From positions 1 through 16,040 of the forward strand of contig DEAP01000069.1 in assembly GCA_002348225.1 (NCBI GenBank): DNA of 16,040 nucleotides, given 5' to 3'. The notes beneath the pieces are model-generated. The model saw only the letters and a program-made list of their open reading frames with translations, was not told the origin of the DNA and made no database searches. Below are positions 1-8,345 of this stretch, in pieces. Source of the DNA: Dehalococcoidia bacterium UBA2979 (GTDB taxonomy: Bacteria; Chloroflexota; Dehalococcoidia; UBA2979). Positions within the stretch are counted from its first letter, which is position 1. Each line of letters begins with the position of its first letter. The position numbers and the translations under genes are program-made.

Positions 1-768
1 CGGTCTTTGGCAAATCATCAAAGCCATGGTGCGGTAACAATGCTTATGGCTCATGCTACGGTCAATGGTGCCGATGTTCGTTTGCAGGCAGATGGGCGTG
101 GCGAGCGCTCACTTCACATGGGAGAAGATTACGCAATCGAGGGGTCTGATTTTCCTGCCAGTATTCAGTATGTTGCTATGGGACACATACATGCACCTCA
201 ATCCATCACGAACTCCTCAGTTCCGGCAGAATACGCAGGGACTCTTTTGCCGTTGGACTTTGGTGAGCGGAACGAAAGGAAGCGAGTTGTACTTGTTGAG
301 GCTGTTCCCGGCACGCGAGCAAGAATAGAGAGCGTCGAGCTTACGACTGCGTCCAGACGACCACTAGTTCGCTTGACAGGCGACTGGGAAACAATCATGG
401 ATGCACGTAATAAACTGCTGACTGAACTCCCCTTATCTAATCCGCACCTTGATCCAAACGAGGGCCCATATTTCGATATAGTGGTGGAAACTGATGGGGC
501 AGATCTCGGTTTGGGCGATATGGTGAGAGAGAACTTCGCTAACGTCGTAAAGGTCAGATCTAACTATGAGCATTTCGACATCCCCGTTGAGTCAAGACGA
601 GATAAGCCATTTGCAGAATCCTATAAGGAATACTTCCAAGCGGAGTACGGACGTGTTCCGGATGCGGATCTGATGAACGTATTCGCACAAGTTCTCGAAC
701 AGACCGAGAGTCAACTCGAACAAGACTTAATGACGACTCACTTAGAAGGTGATGATGCGACCGATTGA
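1..768 (+). CDS. sbcD: Exonuclease SbcD (Mre11-like), 3' part of gene
   Basis: C-terminal two-thirds or so of the nuclease subunit of the SbcCD complex, which trims DNA ends and hairpins with Mn2+ chemistry. The frame is open from base 1, so the true start lies upstream; the TTG at 7 is only the first possible start codon in view. Two metal-binding phosphoesterase motifs remain: a histidine in MAHATVNGAD (codon at 52-54, motif IV) and GHIH (181-192, motif V), followed by an Mre11-type capping domain of about 190 residues rich in acidic residues at the end. The early motifs (DxH, GD, GNHD) are missing only because of the window edge. The stop TGA at 766-768 lies inside the start of sbcC, giving about 14 bases of overlap. 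That overlap and the neighbour support SbcD over another metallophosphatase. Confidence 0.93.
   Translation, partial: RSLANHQSHGAVTMLMAHATVNGADVRLQADGRGERSLHMGEDYAIEGSDFPASIQYVAMGHIHAPQSITNSSVPAEYAGTLLPLDFGERNERKRVVLVEAVPGTRARIESVELTTASRRPLVRLTGDWETIMDARNKLLTELPLSNPHLDPNEGPYFDIVVETDGADLGLGDMVRENFANVVKVRSNYEHFDIPVESRRDKPFAESYKEYFQAEYGRVPDADLMNVFAQVLEQTESQLEQDLMTTHLEGDDATD
744..749 (+). promoter_or_regulatory. Ribosome binding site of sbcC
   Basis: AGAAGG lies inside the end of sbcD. Its 5-base spacing to ATG 755 decides between the three consecutive candidate starts GTG 749, ATG 752 and ATG 755. Confidence 0.6.
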
Positions 769-3334
769 GTTGACTATCGAAGGGTTTCGTTCCTACAAGG
801 AGAGTACAACTTTCGACTTCCGTAAAAGAGACCTCGTCGGGATCGTGGGACCGATCGGGTCAGGGAAATCGGCAATATTAGATGCCATCAGCTTCGCCCT
901 GTACGGCAGGACTCCTACTGTGTCCCAGGGTACACGTGAATTAATCAACCGCAGAAGTACTCAGGGGAAAGTGGAACTTATCTTCAGGTCATTGGGACGA
1001 GGATGGCTTGCCCAGAGAGTGCTAAGAGGCAGTAAAAGCGGCGCAGGTCAGGTCAGTCTGTATGAGTATGATCTGAAGAGGTCGACCAAGGGGCGGTTGG
1101 TTGTTGAAAAATCCAGAGAAATGAACGAGCGTATAGAAACAATTGTTGGGGTTGATTTCGATGGTTTTACTCGTTCCATACTACTGGCACAAGGAAGATT
1201 TGCTGAATTTCTCAGTGCACGAGCTGCAGATCGTGACGTTGTTTTAAAAGGGGTGTTCGGCCTGGATCGAATCGATTTGATGCGCGAACAGACGGCAACC
1301 CTGCTCGGGGAAATGCGAGCCAAAGTTGAAAATTTGCAAGCGACTCATGCTGAATTCGTTGCGGCGGGCCTAGAGCTTGAATCTCTCGAGAAGTCGCATC
1401 TTGAAATAAAAGCGATAGTAAGTAATTTGAATTCGTTTCTCCCAACGATGAGGGAATTTGGCGAACAGGAACTATACATTCACAAAAAGATGGAAGAGTT
1501 GGAACGACGACAGTCCGAACTATTGGGATCCGCGAATTCCTTGCCTTCGGCGGGAGAGTCTGAAGAATTGTTTCAGGTAGTTGATATCTGGCGAGAAAAA
1601 GAATCAGTATCTGTTAAAAATATCGAAGAGACGCAAAGAAAGCTTGATCTCGAGAACCACAGACATAAGGCTCTTGTGCTTGACCTTCCTTCCGACGAAC
1701 AACTTCAGAGTCTTAAAAAAATCATTTCTGATTCATCAGTGATTTTGGCGGAATTATCTGTACAACGGGAGACTATCCGATCGAAAACTGCAGAATTAAA
1801 GGCTATTTCTCAAGAGGTAGATTCTAATCGTCAGGAGGTAGCGTCTATTGACCGACAGATTAACGAATCCACAAGGTCAACCTCCGAATCAGAAAAATTA
1901 CTCGAAACTGCGCAGGCAGCGGTGAAAGCTGAACAAATTGCTGATAGAGCCGGAGCAATTCTCAACGATATTCAAGTAGGTGATAAGTGCCCGGTATGTG
2001 GCGAAATTATCACAACACTGCCTGAAACCACTACTTCTGATGATTTGTCTAAAGCTATTTCTTATTTCGAAGAGGTCAATACTGCATATTTGAAGAGTCG
2101 CGATGAGCTAGATGCGTTAGGTAAATCAAAGGCTCTTCTAGATAAATCGATTGAGTTGAAATCCGATAATGCTGAGCAATTGGCTCGTGAAGTTGACGCT
2201 CTTAATCGTATTGTTGATGAAAAAGAATCCATGATGACTGACTCAATTATCCTAGCCACCCGACAATATCACCAGCTAGGGACACTTGAAGATCTCTCAC
2301 AATATGTTTCGGCGATTGAAAAACAAATTATTGATTCAATGGATCTGGTTCGTAAAGCAGAGGAATTATCAATGTCGGCTCGCGACGAGCGAGAGAATAT
2401 TCGCAACGATAGGGATAAAGCTCGTGCGCAGCTTCAGTCGCTGACCAACCAACTAATGCTATTAGCAGCGAAACTTCCAGGCATAAACACAGACGACCTG
2501 GCAGAAAAGGAATTTTCTGATGCTCGGGTGGTACGTGTCCTCCGTGATCAGATTCGTACGGAATGGAAAACTGAAAATGATCGCGTAATGACTGAAATTG
2601 AGGGTGTCATAACAGAAAAGAATGTTTTAAGTCAAAAACTGTCCAGAGAACTCGCTCAAGCATTTCCTGATAACGAAATCCCCGATCGTCGTGCGTTCGA
2701 TATGCTTTTGGGAGAAGAGAGGGACAAGCTTGTGAAGGCCTCAGGTCAAATCGAGCTTATACGGTCGAAAGTTGAGCGTGCAGAAGGCATAGGTGATGAG
2801 CTCCAGAAGCAGCAGCAATATTTGGAATCTTTTGAGGCGTTGAGAAGAGATCTTACCGATTCTCGGTTTGTTCGATTTCTCCTGGAAGGGGAACGCACTG
2901 AACTTGCAAGACTCGCATCAAAGACCTACTCGGTACTTTCAAATGGTCGGTACAGTTTCACTCGGGATGGAAATTTCAACGTTGTGGATGGGTCGATCGA
3001 GGGTACAGAAAGGAGCGCTCGGACACTTTCTGGGGGAGAAACATTTTTAGCATCTCTCTCATTGGCAATAGCCTTGTCTGAAATGGTGACTCGGGAAGAC
3101 GGGAGACTCGAGGCATTTTTCCTGGATGAAGGATTCGGCACCTTGGATGAAGAACATCTTGACCTAGCAATGAGCGGGATAGAACAACTTACCTCCGGGG
3201 AGGGAGATCGACTCGTACTTTTGGTGTCACACGTCGCTTCACTAAGGGACAGGCTTGAAGATGTCATAGAGTTGGCACGCGATGTCAATAACGGAAATAC
3301 GATCGTTTTATCAGGCTTGAAGGGTCCAAACTAG
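755..3334 (+). CDS. sbcC: Exonuclease SbcC (Rad50-like SMC ATPase)
   Basis: ATPase subunit of SbcCD; it binds DNA ends, dimerises through a zinc hook and gates the SbcD nuclease. Numbered from ATG 755: Walker A GPIGSGKS at 32-39, Q-loop in LLAQGRF, a long charged coiled coil, zinc hook CPVC at 412-415, a second coiled coil, signature LSGGE at 758-762, and Walker B FFLDEGFGTLDEE with D791/E792. All ATPase residues are intact. At about 859 residues it is shorter than E. coli SbcC (about 1050), so the coiled-coil arms are shorter. Starts GTG 749, ATG 752 and ATG 755 follow one another; AGAAGG at 744-749 sits 5 bases before ATG 755, which favours that one. The gene overlaps the end of sbcD, which suggests coupled translation. 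It ends TAG at 3332-3334, 28 bases before the next gene. Confidence 0.95.
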   Translation: MRPIELTIEGFRSYKESTTFDFRKRDLVGIVGPIGSGKSAILDAISFALYGRTPTVSQGTRELINRRSTQGKVELIFRSLGRGWLAQRVLRGSKSGAGQVSLYEYDLKRSTKGRLVVEKSREMNERIETIVGVDFDGFTRSILLAQGRFAEFLSARAADRDVVLKGVFGLDRIDLMREQTATLLGEMRAKVENLQATHAEFVAAGLELESLEKSHLEIKAIVSNLNSFLPTMREFGEQELYIHKKMEELERRQSELLGSANSLPSAGESEELFQVVDIWREKESVSVKNIEETQRKLDLENHRHKALVLDLPSDEQLQSLKKIISDSSVILAELSVQRETIRSKTAELKAISQEVDSNRQEVASIDRQINESTRSTSESEKLLETAQAAVKAEQIADRAGAILNDIQVGDKCPVCGEIITTLPETTTSDDLSKAISYFEEVNTAYLKSRDELDALGKSKALLDKSIELKSDNAEQLAREVDALNRIVDEKESMMTDSIILATRQYHQLGTLEDLSQYVSAIEKQIIDSMDLVRKAEELSMSARDERENIRNDRDKARAQLQSLTNQLMLLAAKLPGINTDDLAEKEFSDARVVRVLRDQIRTEWKTENDRVMTEIEGVITEKNVLSQKLSRELAQAFPDNEIPDRRAFDMLLGEERDKLVKASGQIELIRSKVERAEGIGDELQKQQQYLESFEALRRDLTDSRFVRFLLEGERTELARLASKTYSVLSNGRYSFTRDGNFNVVDGSIEGTERSARTLSGGETFLASLSLAIALSEMVTREDGRLEAFFLDEGFGTLDEEHLDLAMSGIEQLTSGEGDRLVLLVSHVASLRDRLEDVIELARDVNNGNTIVLSGLKGPN

Positions 3335-3362
3335 TGCCTGTTGGCTATCGCGTTGGAAAGGC

Positions 3363-5186
3363 GTGTGGTATACCGTCAGGATGAGCAACGGCTCGCAGCT
3401 AATTTTATTTCGACTCGTGAGAGTGGCAGTCAGCCATCGGCAAAGATTTCTATGGACTATAGCTGTCATGATTGGGGCTGTCATATTTACAGTCTCCTTA
3501 CCCGAGTTAATCGGATGGGCGATTAATACCGGATTGAATCTCAGGATAGAAGATGGCATCGAAATTGAACCATCCTGGGGACAAATTTCCCTGATGTGTT
3601 CGATGGTAATGGTTACAGCCATCATTCGTGGATTGTTGGCATACCTGCAGATTTATCTAGGTGAAGCATTGTCTCAGAGAGTAGCTTACGATTTACGAAA
3701 CCAGTTGTATGATCATCTGCAGCATCTGTCGTTTGGATTTCACGACAAATCAGAAGTCGGTGAAATTATGCAGCGTGCGACCCAAGATATTGAAGGTATT
3801 CGCTTCTTTGTGACCATGGGAGTCGCTCGATTTGTATTCATTGCACTTCTAATTGTGTCGGCTGTAGCTCTGATCGTGGTGGAAAACTGGCGTGTCGGGT
3901 TAGTGGCCATTGGTTTCGTTCCTGTCGTCGGTATTTATGCGTCCGTGATGTCTCTCAGGATGCGGCCGATATGGCTGAATATAGTGCAACTCCAGGGCAG
4001 GATGGGGACCGTATTACAGGAAAATCTAGTTGGGCAACGAGTCGTGAAGGCATTTTCTCGTCAGCGTTTTGAACAAGAAAAATTTGATGACAAAGTGGAC
4101 GAACTTTTCCACGAGTCTTACAGGACTTCTAAATATATGGCAGTTAATGAGCCAGTGTTGCAAGGGGCATGGTTGATTGCGGTGGCACTTATTTTTTGGG
4201 TGGGTATCAAGGAAATTCAAGCTGATCGTCTGCTTCCGGGCGACCTAATTAAGTTCCAAATATATTTGGTGCTCTTACAAGTCCCGGTCAGATCATTAGG
4301 ATTTGTTGTCAATATAGTTGCACGAGCTTTTTCTTCAGGCCGTCGACTATATGCACTTCTTGATAGAGAGTCACCTGTTCAAAATTCTCCTTCAGCTCAG
4401 ATGATTCAGCCGGGACAAGGGGAAGTGATTTTCGAAGACGTCAATTTTGAGTACGATGCGGGAAGAAGGGTTTTGGCGGATATTAGTATTCATGCGAAGC
4501 CGGGCGAAACAGTCGCTTTGCTAGGACCGACTGGTTCTGGTAAGACGAGTATAGTGAATTTGCTGCCCCGTTTTTATGACGCAACAGACGGCCGTGTCCT
4601 GATTGATGGTGAGGACGTTCGGGATGTCACCTTGAACAGTTTGCGTCAGGCGGTGGGTCTGGTGCAACAAGACGTGTTCTTGTTTTCAGCTACCATTCGA
4701 GAAAATTTGGCTTATGGGAAGCCAGATGCAACAGACGAAGAAATTATTGCGGCAGCTAAGGCTGCTAGGCTCCATGACTATATTGACTCGCAGCCAGATA
4801 AGTACGATACGTGGGTGGGGGAACGCGGTTCCACACTCTCGGGTGGTCAGCGTCAGCGTGTTGCTATCGCTCGGACGCTGCTGCTTGACCCAAGGATCCT
4901 GATTTTTGACGATTCCACAGCTGCCGTGGATATGCGTACCGAGTATCTGATTCAAGAGGCCCTCAGAACACTTATGGCTAATAGGACCACCTTCCTGATT
5001 GCGCAACGACTGCGCACGGTACGAGAAGCTGACCAAATATTAGTTATGAGGGATGGTCGCATTGTGGAGCGAGGCAGACATGAAGAGCTTCTGGCTGCAA
5101 ATGGCTTCTATAAAGAAATTTACGATTTGGAGCTGAAAGATCAGGAAGATGCAGCAGTCGCTCAATTAGAAGCGGGTGGTGAGTAG
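3363..5186 (+). CDS. ABC exporter half-transporter A (degenerate ATP site partner)
   Basis: Type I (type IV fold) ABC exporter half: six membrane helices in about the first 320 residues, then a nucleotide-binding domain. Numbered from GTG 3363: Walker A GPTGSGKT 388-395, Q-loop LVQQD, intact signature LSGGQ 492-496. Walker B ends FDDS, with D517 where the catalytic glutamate normally stands, and the switch histidine is glutamine (IAQRL, Q548). Both changes are hallmarks of the degenerate-site subunit of heterodimeric exporters such as the TM287/288, BmrCD and LmrCD families. Its partner is the next gene, one base downstream. The start is uncertain: GTG 3363 has GGAAAGG only one base upstream, and ATG 3381 (M7) has CAGG directly abutting, so neither spacing is good. 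Substrate unknown; multidrug or lipid export is the family norm. Probably co-transcribed with sbcDC, 28 bases upstream. Confidence 0.93.
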   Translation: MWYTVRMSNGSQLILFRLVRVAVSHRQRFLWTIAVMIGAVIFTVSLPELIGWAINTGLNLRIEDGIEIEPSWGQISLMCSMVMVTAIIRGLLAYLQIYLGEALSQRVAYDLRNQLYDHLQHLSFGFHDKSEVGEIMQRATQDIEGIRFFVTMGVARFVFIALLIVSAVALIVVENWRVGLVAIGFVPVVGIYASVMSLRMRPIWLNIVQLQGRMGTVLQENLVGQRVVKAFSRQRFEQEKFDDKVDELFHESYRTSKYMAVNEPVLQGAWLIAVALIFWVGIKEIQADRLLPGDLIKFQIYLVLLQVPVRSLGFVVNIVARAFSSGRRLYALLDRESPVQNSPSAQMIQPGQGEVIFEDVNFEYDAGRRVLADISIHAKPGETVALLGPTGSGKTSIVNLLPRFYDATDGRVLIDGEDVRDVTLNSLRQAVGLVQQDVFLFSATIRENLAYGKPDATDEEIIAAAKAARLHDYIDSQPDKYDTWVGERGSTLSGGQRQRVAIARTLLLDPRILIFDDSTAAVDMRTEYLIQEALRTLMANRTTFLIAQRLRTVREADQILVMRDGRIVERGRHEELLAANGFYKEIYDLELKDQEDAAVAQLEAGGE

Positions 5187-5187
5187 C

Positions 5188-7137
5188 ATGGCTTACTGGG
5201 GTGGTGGCGGTGCAGGGGGTTGGAGCCAAGGGCAAGGGCCTGCACAACGTGGTGGTAGGTCTGATGGCTGGGATTACGACGAGCTTGGCAAAATTTATGA
5301 TGTAGATCTCTTGAAACGACTAATACCTTTCATGGCCCCCTACAAATGGAGGACAGTCGCAGCTGTATTTTCGATGCTTCTTGTGTCCGCTACCACATTC
5401 TCTCAGCCTTATTTCATGGCAGAAGCCTTGAGAAATATTACATCTGCACTTATTGAATGGAAGGAAGTCAGAGATTCCACAGGAGGAGCGGAAGCTCAGC
5501 TTCTCCTCGACGAACTCAATCAAATGGTGTTGTGGTACGGGATCCTTCTAATGGGCCTAGCCAGCGTTGCCTTTGTCGGAATGTTCTTTCAGAGAAGATT
5601 GACCGGTTATATAGGTCACAACATCTTGCGGTATCTCCGCAGTGAGATGTTTCGTCACCTGAATCGACTATCGATGCCGTTCTACGATAAAGAGGAGGTT
5701 GGTCGCGTGATGTCTCGGGTTACGTCCGATGTGACCACGCTGCAGGAGCTTATGACGACGGGATTCCTGACAGTTCTGGCAGATATTTTTGGACTTGGCC
5801 TGATTGTATTTTTTATGTTTATCCTCGACCCGATGTTGGCAGTCGTCTCATTGTCCGTGATACCAGTTCTAATGATTTTTATGGGCTTTTGGCAAAAATA
5901 TGCAGCGCGGGCCTTTATTCGGACTAGAGTGGCAATTGCTCTAGTGAACTCCAACATCAACGAGAACGTATCAGGAATCAGAGTGGTTCAGGCACTTCGC
6001 AGAGAGAAAAAGAATCTCGAGCAATTTGACGAGCTCAATTCTGAAAATTTTGATTCGAATATGCAGGCAGTCAGATTGCAGGGCATGGTGATGCCCACTG
6101 TTGAAGTTCTTTCATCGATTGCAACTGTTGCTGTTCTTATTGTTATAGCAATGCGGGTATTTGAGGGCAGTCTCGATCCGGTCGATGCGGCAGCTTTCGC
6201 ACTTGGATTTTTGCTTTACATTCAGCGATTCTTCAATCCGGTCCGTGACATAGTGCTCCAGTACACACAGTTACAGAGAGCAATGGCTGGTGCACATAGA
6301 ATTTTTGAGGTTCTCGATACTAAGCCTGTTATATATGACAAGTCCGAGGCACATGAATTTGAAAAAATCGAAGGTCGAGTGGATTTTGAGCAGGTAGATT
6401 TTGAATATTTGCCGGATATTCCGGTGCTACGTAAGTTCGATCTTCATGTAAACCCGGGTGAAACCATCGCACTGGTTGGGCATACCGGAGCAGGGAAGAC
6501 GTCCATTACTGCGCTGATTGCGCGATTCTATGATATTCAAAGTGGTCATGTCCGTGTGGATGGATACGACGTGAGGGATATAAACTTATCGTCATTGACG
6601 AGGAGAATGTCGGTGGTGCTCCAGGAGCCGTATTTATTCTCAGGTACGATCGCCAGTAACATTCGCTATGGTCGACTGGATGCGACGGATGAAGATGTCA
6701 GGCAGGCTGCCATTGCAGTTGGTGCCGATGAGTTTGTGATGGAGTTACCAGAAGGTTACAGCACACAACTCCATGAGCGAGGCCAAAATTTATCAGTTGG
6801 ACAGAGACAATTAATCTCTTTTGCGCGGGCACTCGTTGCTGACCCAGCAATACTAGTCTTGGATGAAGCAACAGCAAACATTGATACTGCCACAGAAAAA
6901 GTCATTCAGGAAGCTCTGTCTAGAATGTTGAGTGGAAGGACATCGTTCGTTATTGCACACCGACTTTCGACGATTCGAAGTGCCGACAGAATTGTTGTAA
7001 TGTCTGAAGGGGAAATCATCGAAATCGGTAATCATGATCAATTAATGGACTTGAATGGGCATTATGCCGACTTATATAGAATGGGTTTTCAGGAAATATC
7101 CGGTGAAGACGCACTGTCAGAGACGACCCAAGGTTAG
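5188..7137 (+). CDS. ABC exporter half-transporter B (catalytic Walker B partner)
   Basis: Second half of the heterodimeric ABC exporter. Numbered from ATG 5188: a glycine-rich N-terminal stretch of about 25 residues (MAYWGGGGAGGW at the start), a short linker, six membrane helices to about residue 355, then the ATPase domain. Walker A is GHTGAGKT 431-438, Walker B LVLDEAT with D559/E560, and the switch histidine is H591; all are canonical. The signature is LSVGQ (535-539), not LSGGQ, so V537 replaces the first glycine of the pair. In heterodimers the deviant signature of one half faces the deviant Walker B half, which fits the preceding gene exactly. An in-frame GTG at 5176 would overlap the previous gene by 11 bases; ATG 5188, one base after its TAG and behind GGTGGTGAG, is preferred. 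Substrate unknown. Confidence 0.93.
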   Translation: MAYWGGGGAGGWSQGQGPAQRGGRSDGWDYDELGKIYDVDLLKRLIPFMAPYKWRTVAAVFSMLLVSATTFSQPYFMAEALRNITSALIEWKEVRDSTGGAEAQLLLDELNQMVLWYGILLMGLASVAFVGMFFQRRLTGYIGHNILRYLRSEMFRHLNRLSMPFYDKEEVGRVMSRVTSDVTTLQELMTTGFLTVLADIFGLGLIVFFMFILDPMLAVVSLSVIPVLMIFMGFWQKYAARAFIRTRVAIALVNSNINENVSGIRVVQALRREKKNLEQFDELNSENFDSNMQAVRLQGMVMPTVEVLSSIATVAVLIVIAMRVFEGSLDPVDAAAFALGFLLYIQRFFNPVRDIVLQYTQLQRAMAGAHRIFEVLDTKPVIYDKSEAHEFEKIEGRVDFEQVDFEYLPDIPVLRKFDLHVNPGETIALVGHTGAGKTSITALIARFYDIQSGHVRVDGYDVRDINLSSLTRRMSVVLQEPYLFSGTIASNIRYGRLDATDEDVRQAAIAVGADEFVMELPEGYSTQLHERGQNLSVGQRQLISFARALVADPAILVLDEATANIDTATEKVIQEALSRMLSGRTSFVIAHRLSTIRSADRIVVMSEGEIIEIGNHDQLMDLNGHYADLYRMGFQEISGEDALSETTQG

Positions 7138-7151
7138 AATCAGGCAGTCAT

Positions 7152-7577
7152 ATGGATCAGTATCAACTTAAAGAACGCCTCGAGAGTGACACGGTAGCGT
7201 ACTGGGATCTCCTTGGAATACAAATAATTGCGGTGCATCGTTCGGGTGACGTTGAATTGTCACTTGAAATGCGTCCTGAACTCGAAACCCGGATCCCCGG
7301 GATTATGCATGGCGGTGCGATCTCTTCACTGATTGATTCTGCCGCTGGAGCAGCGGTTTCGACGACCAGAGGCGAGGACGATGATACATGGCAAGGACAA
7401 GCGACCCTCGATTTAAATGTGACATTTTTAAAGCCCGCCAAGACGGTAGCCATTGCGAGAGCAACGATACTTCGGACGACAAAGTCACTAGCATTTGTGA
7501 CAGTAGATGTGAAAGACGCGAATGAAGAACTTTTGGCTACCGGTAGGGCGACCTACACCATTATCCGGTCTCGTTAA
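7152..7577 (+). CDS. PaaI-family hotdog thioesterase
   Basis: Small acyl-CoA thioesterase of the hotdog fold, 141 residues, which is normal for the PaaI/YbdB-like group; these cytosolic enzymes hydrolyse aryl- or acyl-CoA esters, usually as tetramers. The N-terminal helix and strands lead to PGIMHGGAISSLIDSAAG: HGG at 53-55 forms the start of the hot-dog helix and D62 matches the position of the family's catalytic aspartate. The C-terminal strands read FLKPAK and ATGRATYTI, typical of the family. The asparagine often seen a few residues before HGG is absent (TRIPGIMHGG). It begins 14 bases after the exporter gene, with AGG about 7 bases upstream of the ATG, so it is likely the last gene of the same operon. 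Its TAA directly abuts the stop of the opposite-strand permease gene. Substrate not predictable. Confidence 0.85.
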   Translation: MDQYQLKERLESDTVAYWDLLGIQIIAVHRSGDVELSLEMRPELETRIPGIMHGGAISSLIDSAAGAAVSTTRGEDDDTWQGQATLDLNVTFLKPAKTVAIARATILRTTKSLAFVTVDVKDANEELLATGRATYTIIRSR

Positions 7578-8345
7578 CTAGATCCGTGGGATCCAAGAAA
7601 AGCGTCTTACCGCCACGATCGATCCGATAATTCCCCACCCGGTGAGGGCAGCCAAATGACTCCATTCAAAACCAGATGCTTCCTGAAATGGATCGAATGC
7701 TGTTATTAAGGAGTGTGAAAGATGGTACACAGGAAAGAGCGATCCAATAAAGGATAGCCAATCCGGTGCCTCATGGAGGGGAATAAAAATATCAGAAATA
7801 AATAGAAGCGGAAGTATAGATGCATTTACTATGGCCGGAGCCGCATCGGAGTTTGGGATGAATGACGTCATCGCAAGTCCTAGAGCCGAGAATGTTACTA
7901 TTCCTAGGATGGCACTTATCGTCGCTGCTGGCAGCGTGTTGGTTGGTAACTGTACATCATAAATAATTCGTCCGAATGTCAAAACTATCGCAATAAGTAT
8001 CAAGCCGATAAACACCAAATGTAGAACCTTCGACATGATAAATAATCTAACGGGGAGCGGAGTCCCATACACCTGCTTAAGGAATCCGCCATCGCGAAGG
8101 ATTGTCATCTGCATGGCGAGGCTCGTGTAACTCACATTCACAATAGACAGAGCAAGTATCGACGGAATGTAAAATGTCGCCATATCTGCTGATTTCCCAC
8201 TGGGTGTCGTGATCTCATCGTCACCAAAAATTGTTGTAAAAACGAAGAGGAAAACCAATGGGAATACGAAGGTAAATACTGCCGCGGCTGGATTCCTCCA
8301 AAAGGATTTATTATCGAACTTGAATTGCATCCACAAGCGACTCAT
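7578..8345 (-). CDS. ABC-2 type transporter permease (DrrB-like)
   Basis: Membrane subunit of an ABC-2 exporter, 255 residues. A short cytosolic amphipathic start (KFDNKSFWRNPA) precedes six predicted membrane segments at about 20-40, 58-80, 105-127, 138-160, 168-188 and 230-248. The stretch LPLLFISDIFIPL before the last extracellular loop resembles the conserved ABC-2 motif. It pairs with the ATPase gene immediately upstream: the ATPase stop and this start share the four bases ATGA (8345-8342 on this strand), so translation is probably coupled. DrrAB-type pairs export drugs, lipids or glycans; no substrate can be assigned here. The stop codon directly abuts that of the convergent thioesterase gene. 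Confidence 0.88.
   Translation of the reverse strand: MSRLWMQFKFDNKSFWRNPAAAVFTFVFPLVFLFVFTTIFGDDEITTPSGKSADMATFYIPSILALSIVNVSYTSLAMQMTILRDGGFLKQVYGTPLPVRLFIMSKVLHLVFIGLILIAIVLTFGRIIYDVQLPTNTLPAATISAILGIVTFSALGLAMTSFIPNSDAAPAIVNASILPLLFISDIFIPLHEAPDWLSFIGSLFPVYHLSHSLITAFDPFQEASGFEWSHLAALTGWGIIGSIVAVRRFSWIPRI

Noticed and set aside
2926..3288. Minus-strand open frame of 120 codons inside sbcC
   Set aside because: It lies opposite the conserved SbcC signature and Walker B region; its serine-rich, low-complexity product is typical of an antisense shadow.
3363..5186. Treating the Asp and Gln substitutions in exporter half A as pseudogene decay
   Set aside because: All other motifs are intact, the frame is full length, and the partner has the matching deviant signature, as expected for a functional heterodimer.
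7581..7593. Inverted repeat GATCC-GTG-GGATC as an intrinsic terminator
   Set aside because: Only a 5-base stem, with no T-tract on either strand, and it lies inside the permease coding sequence.
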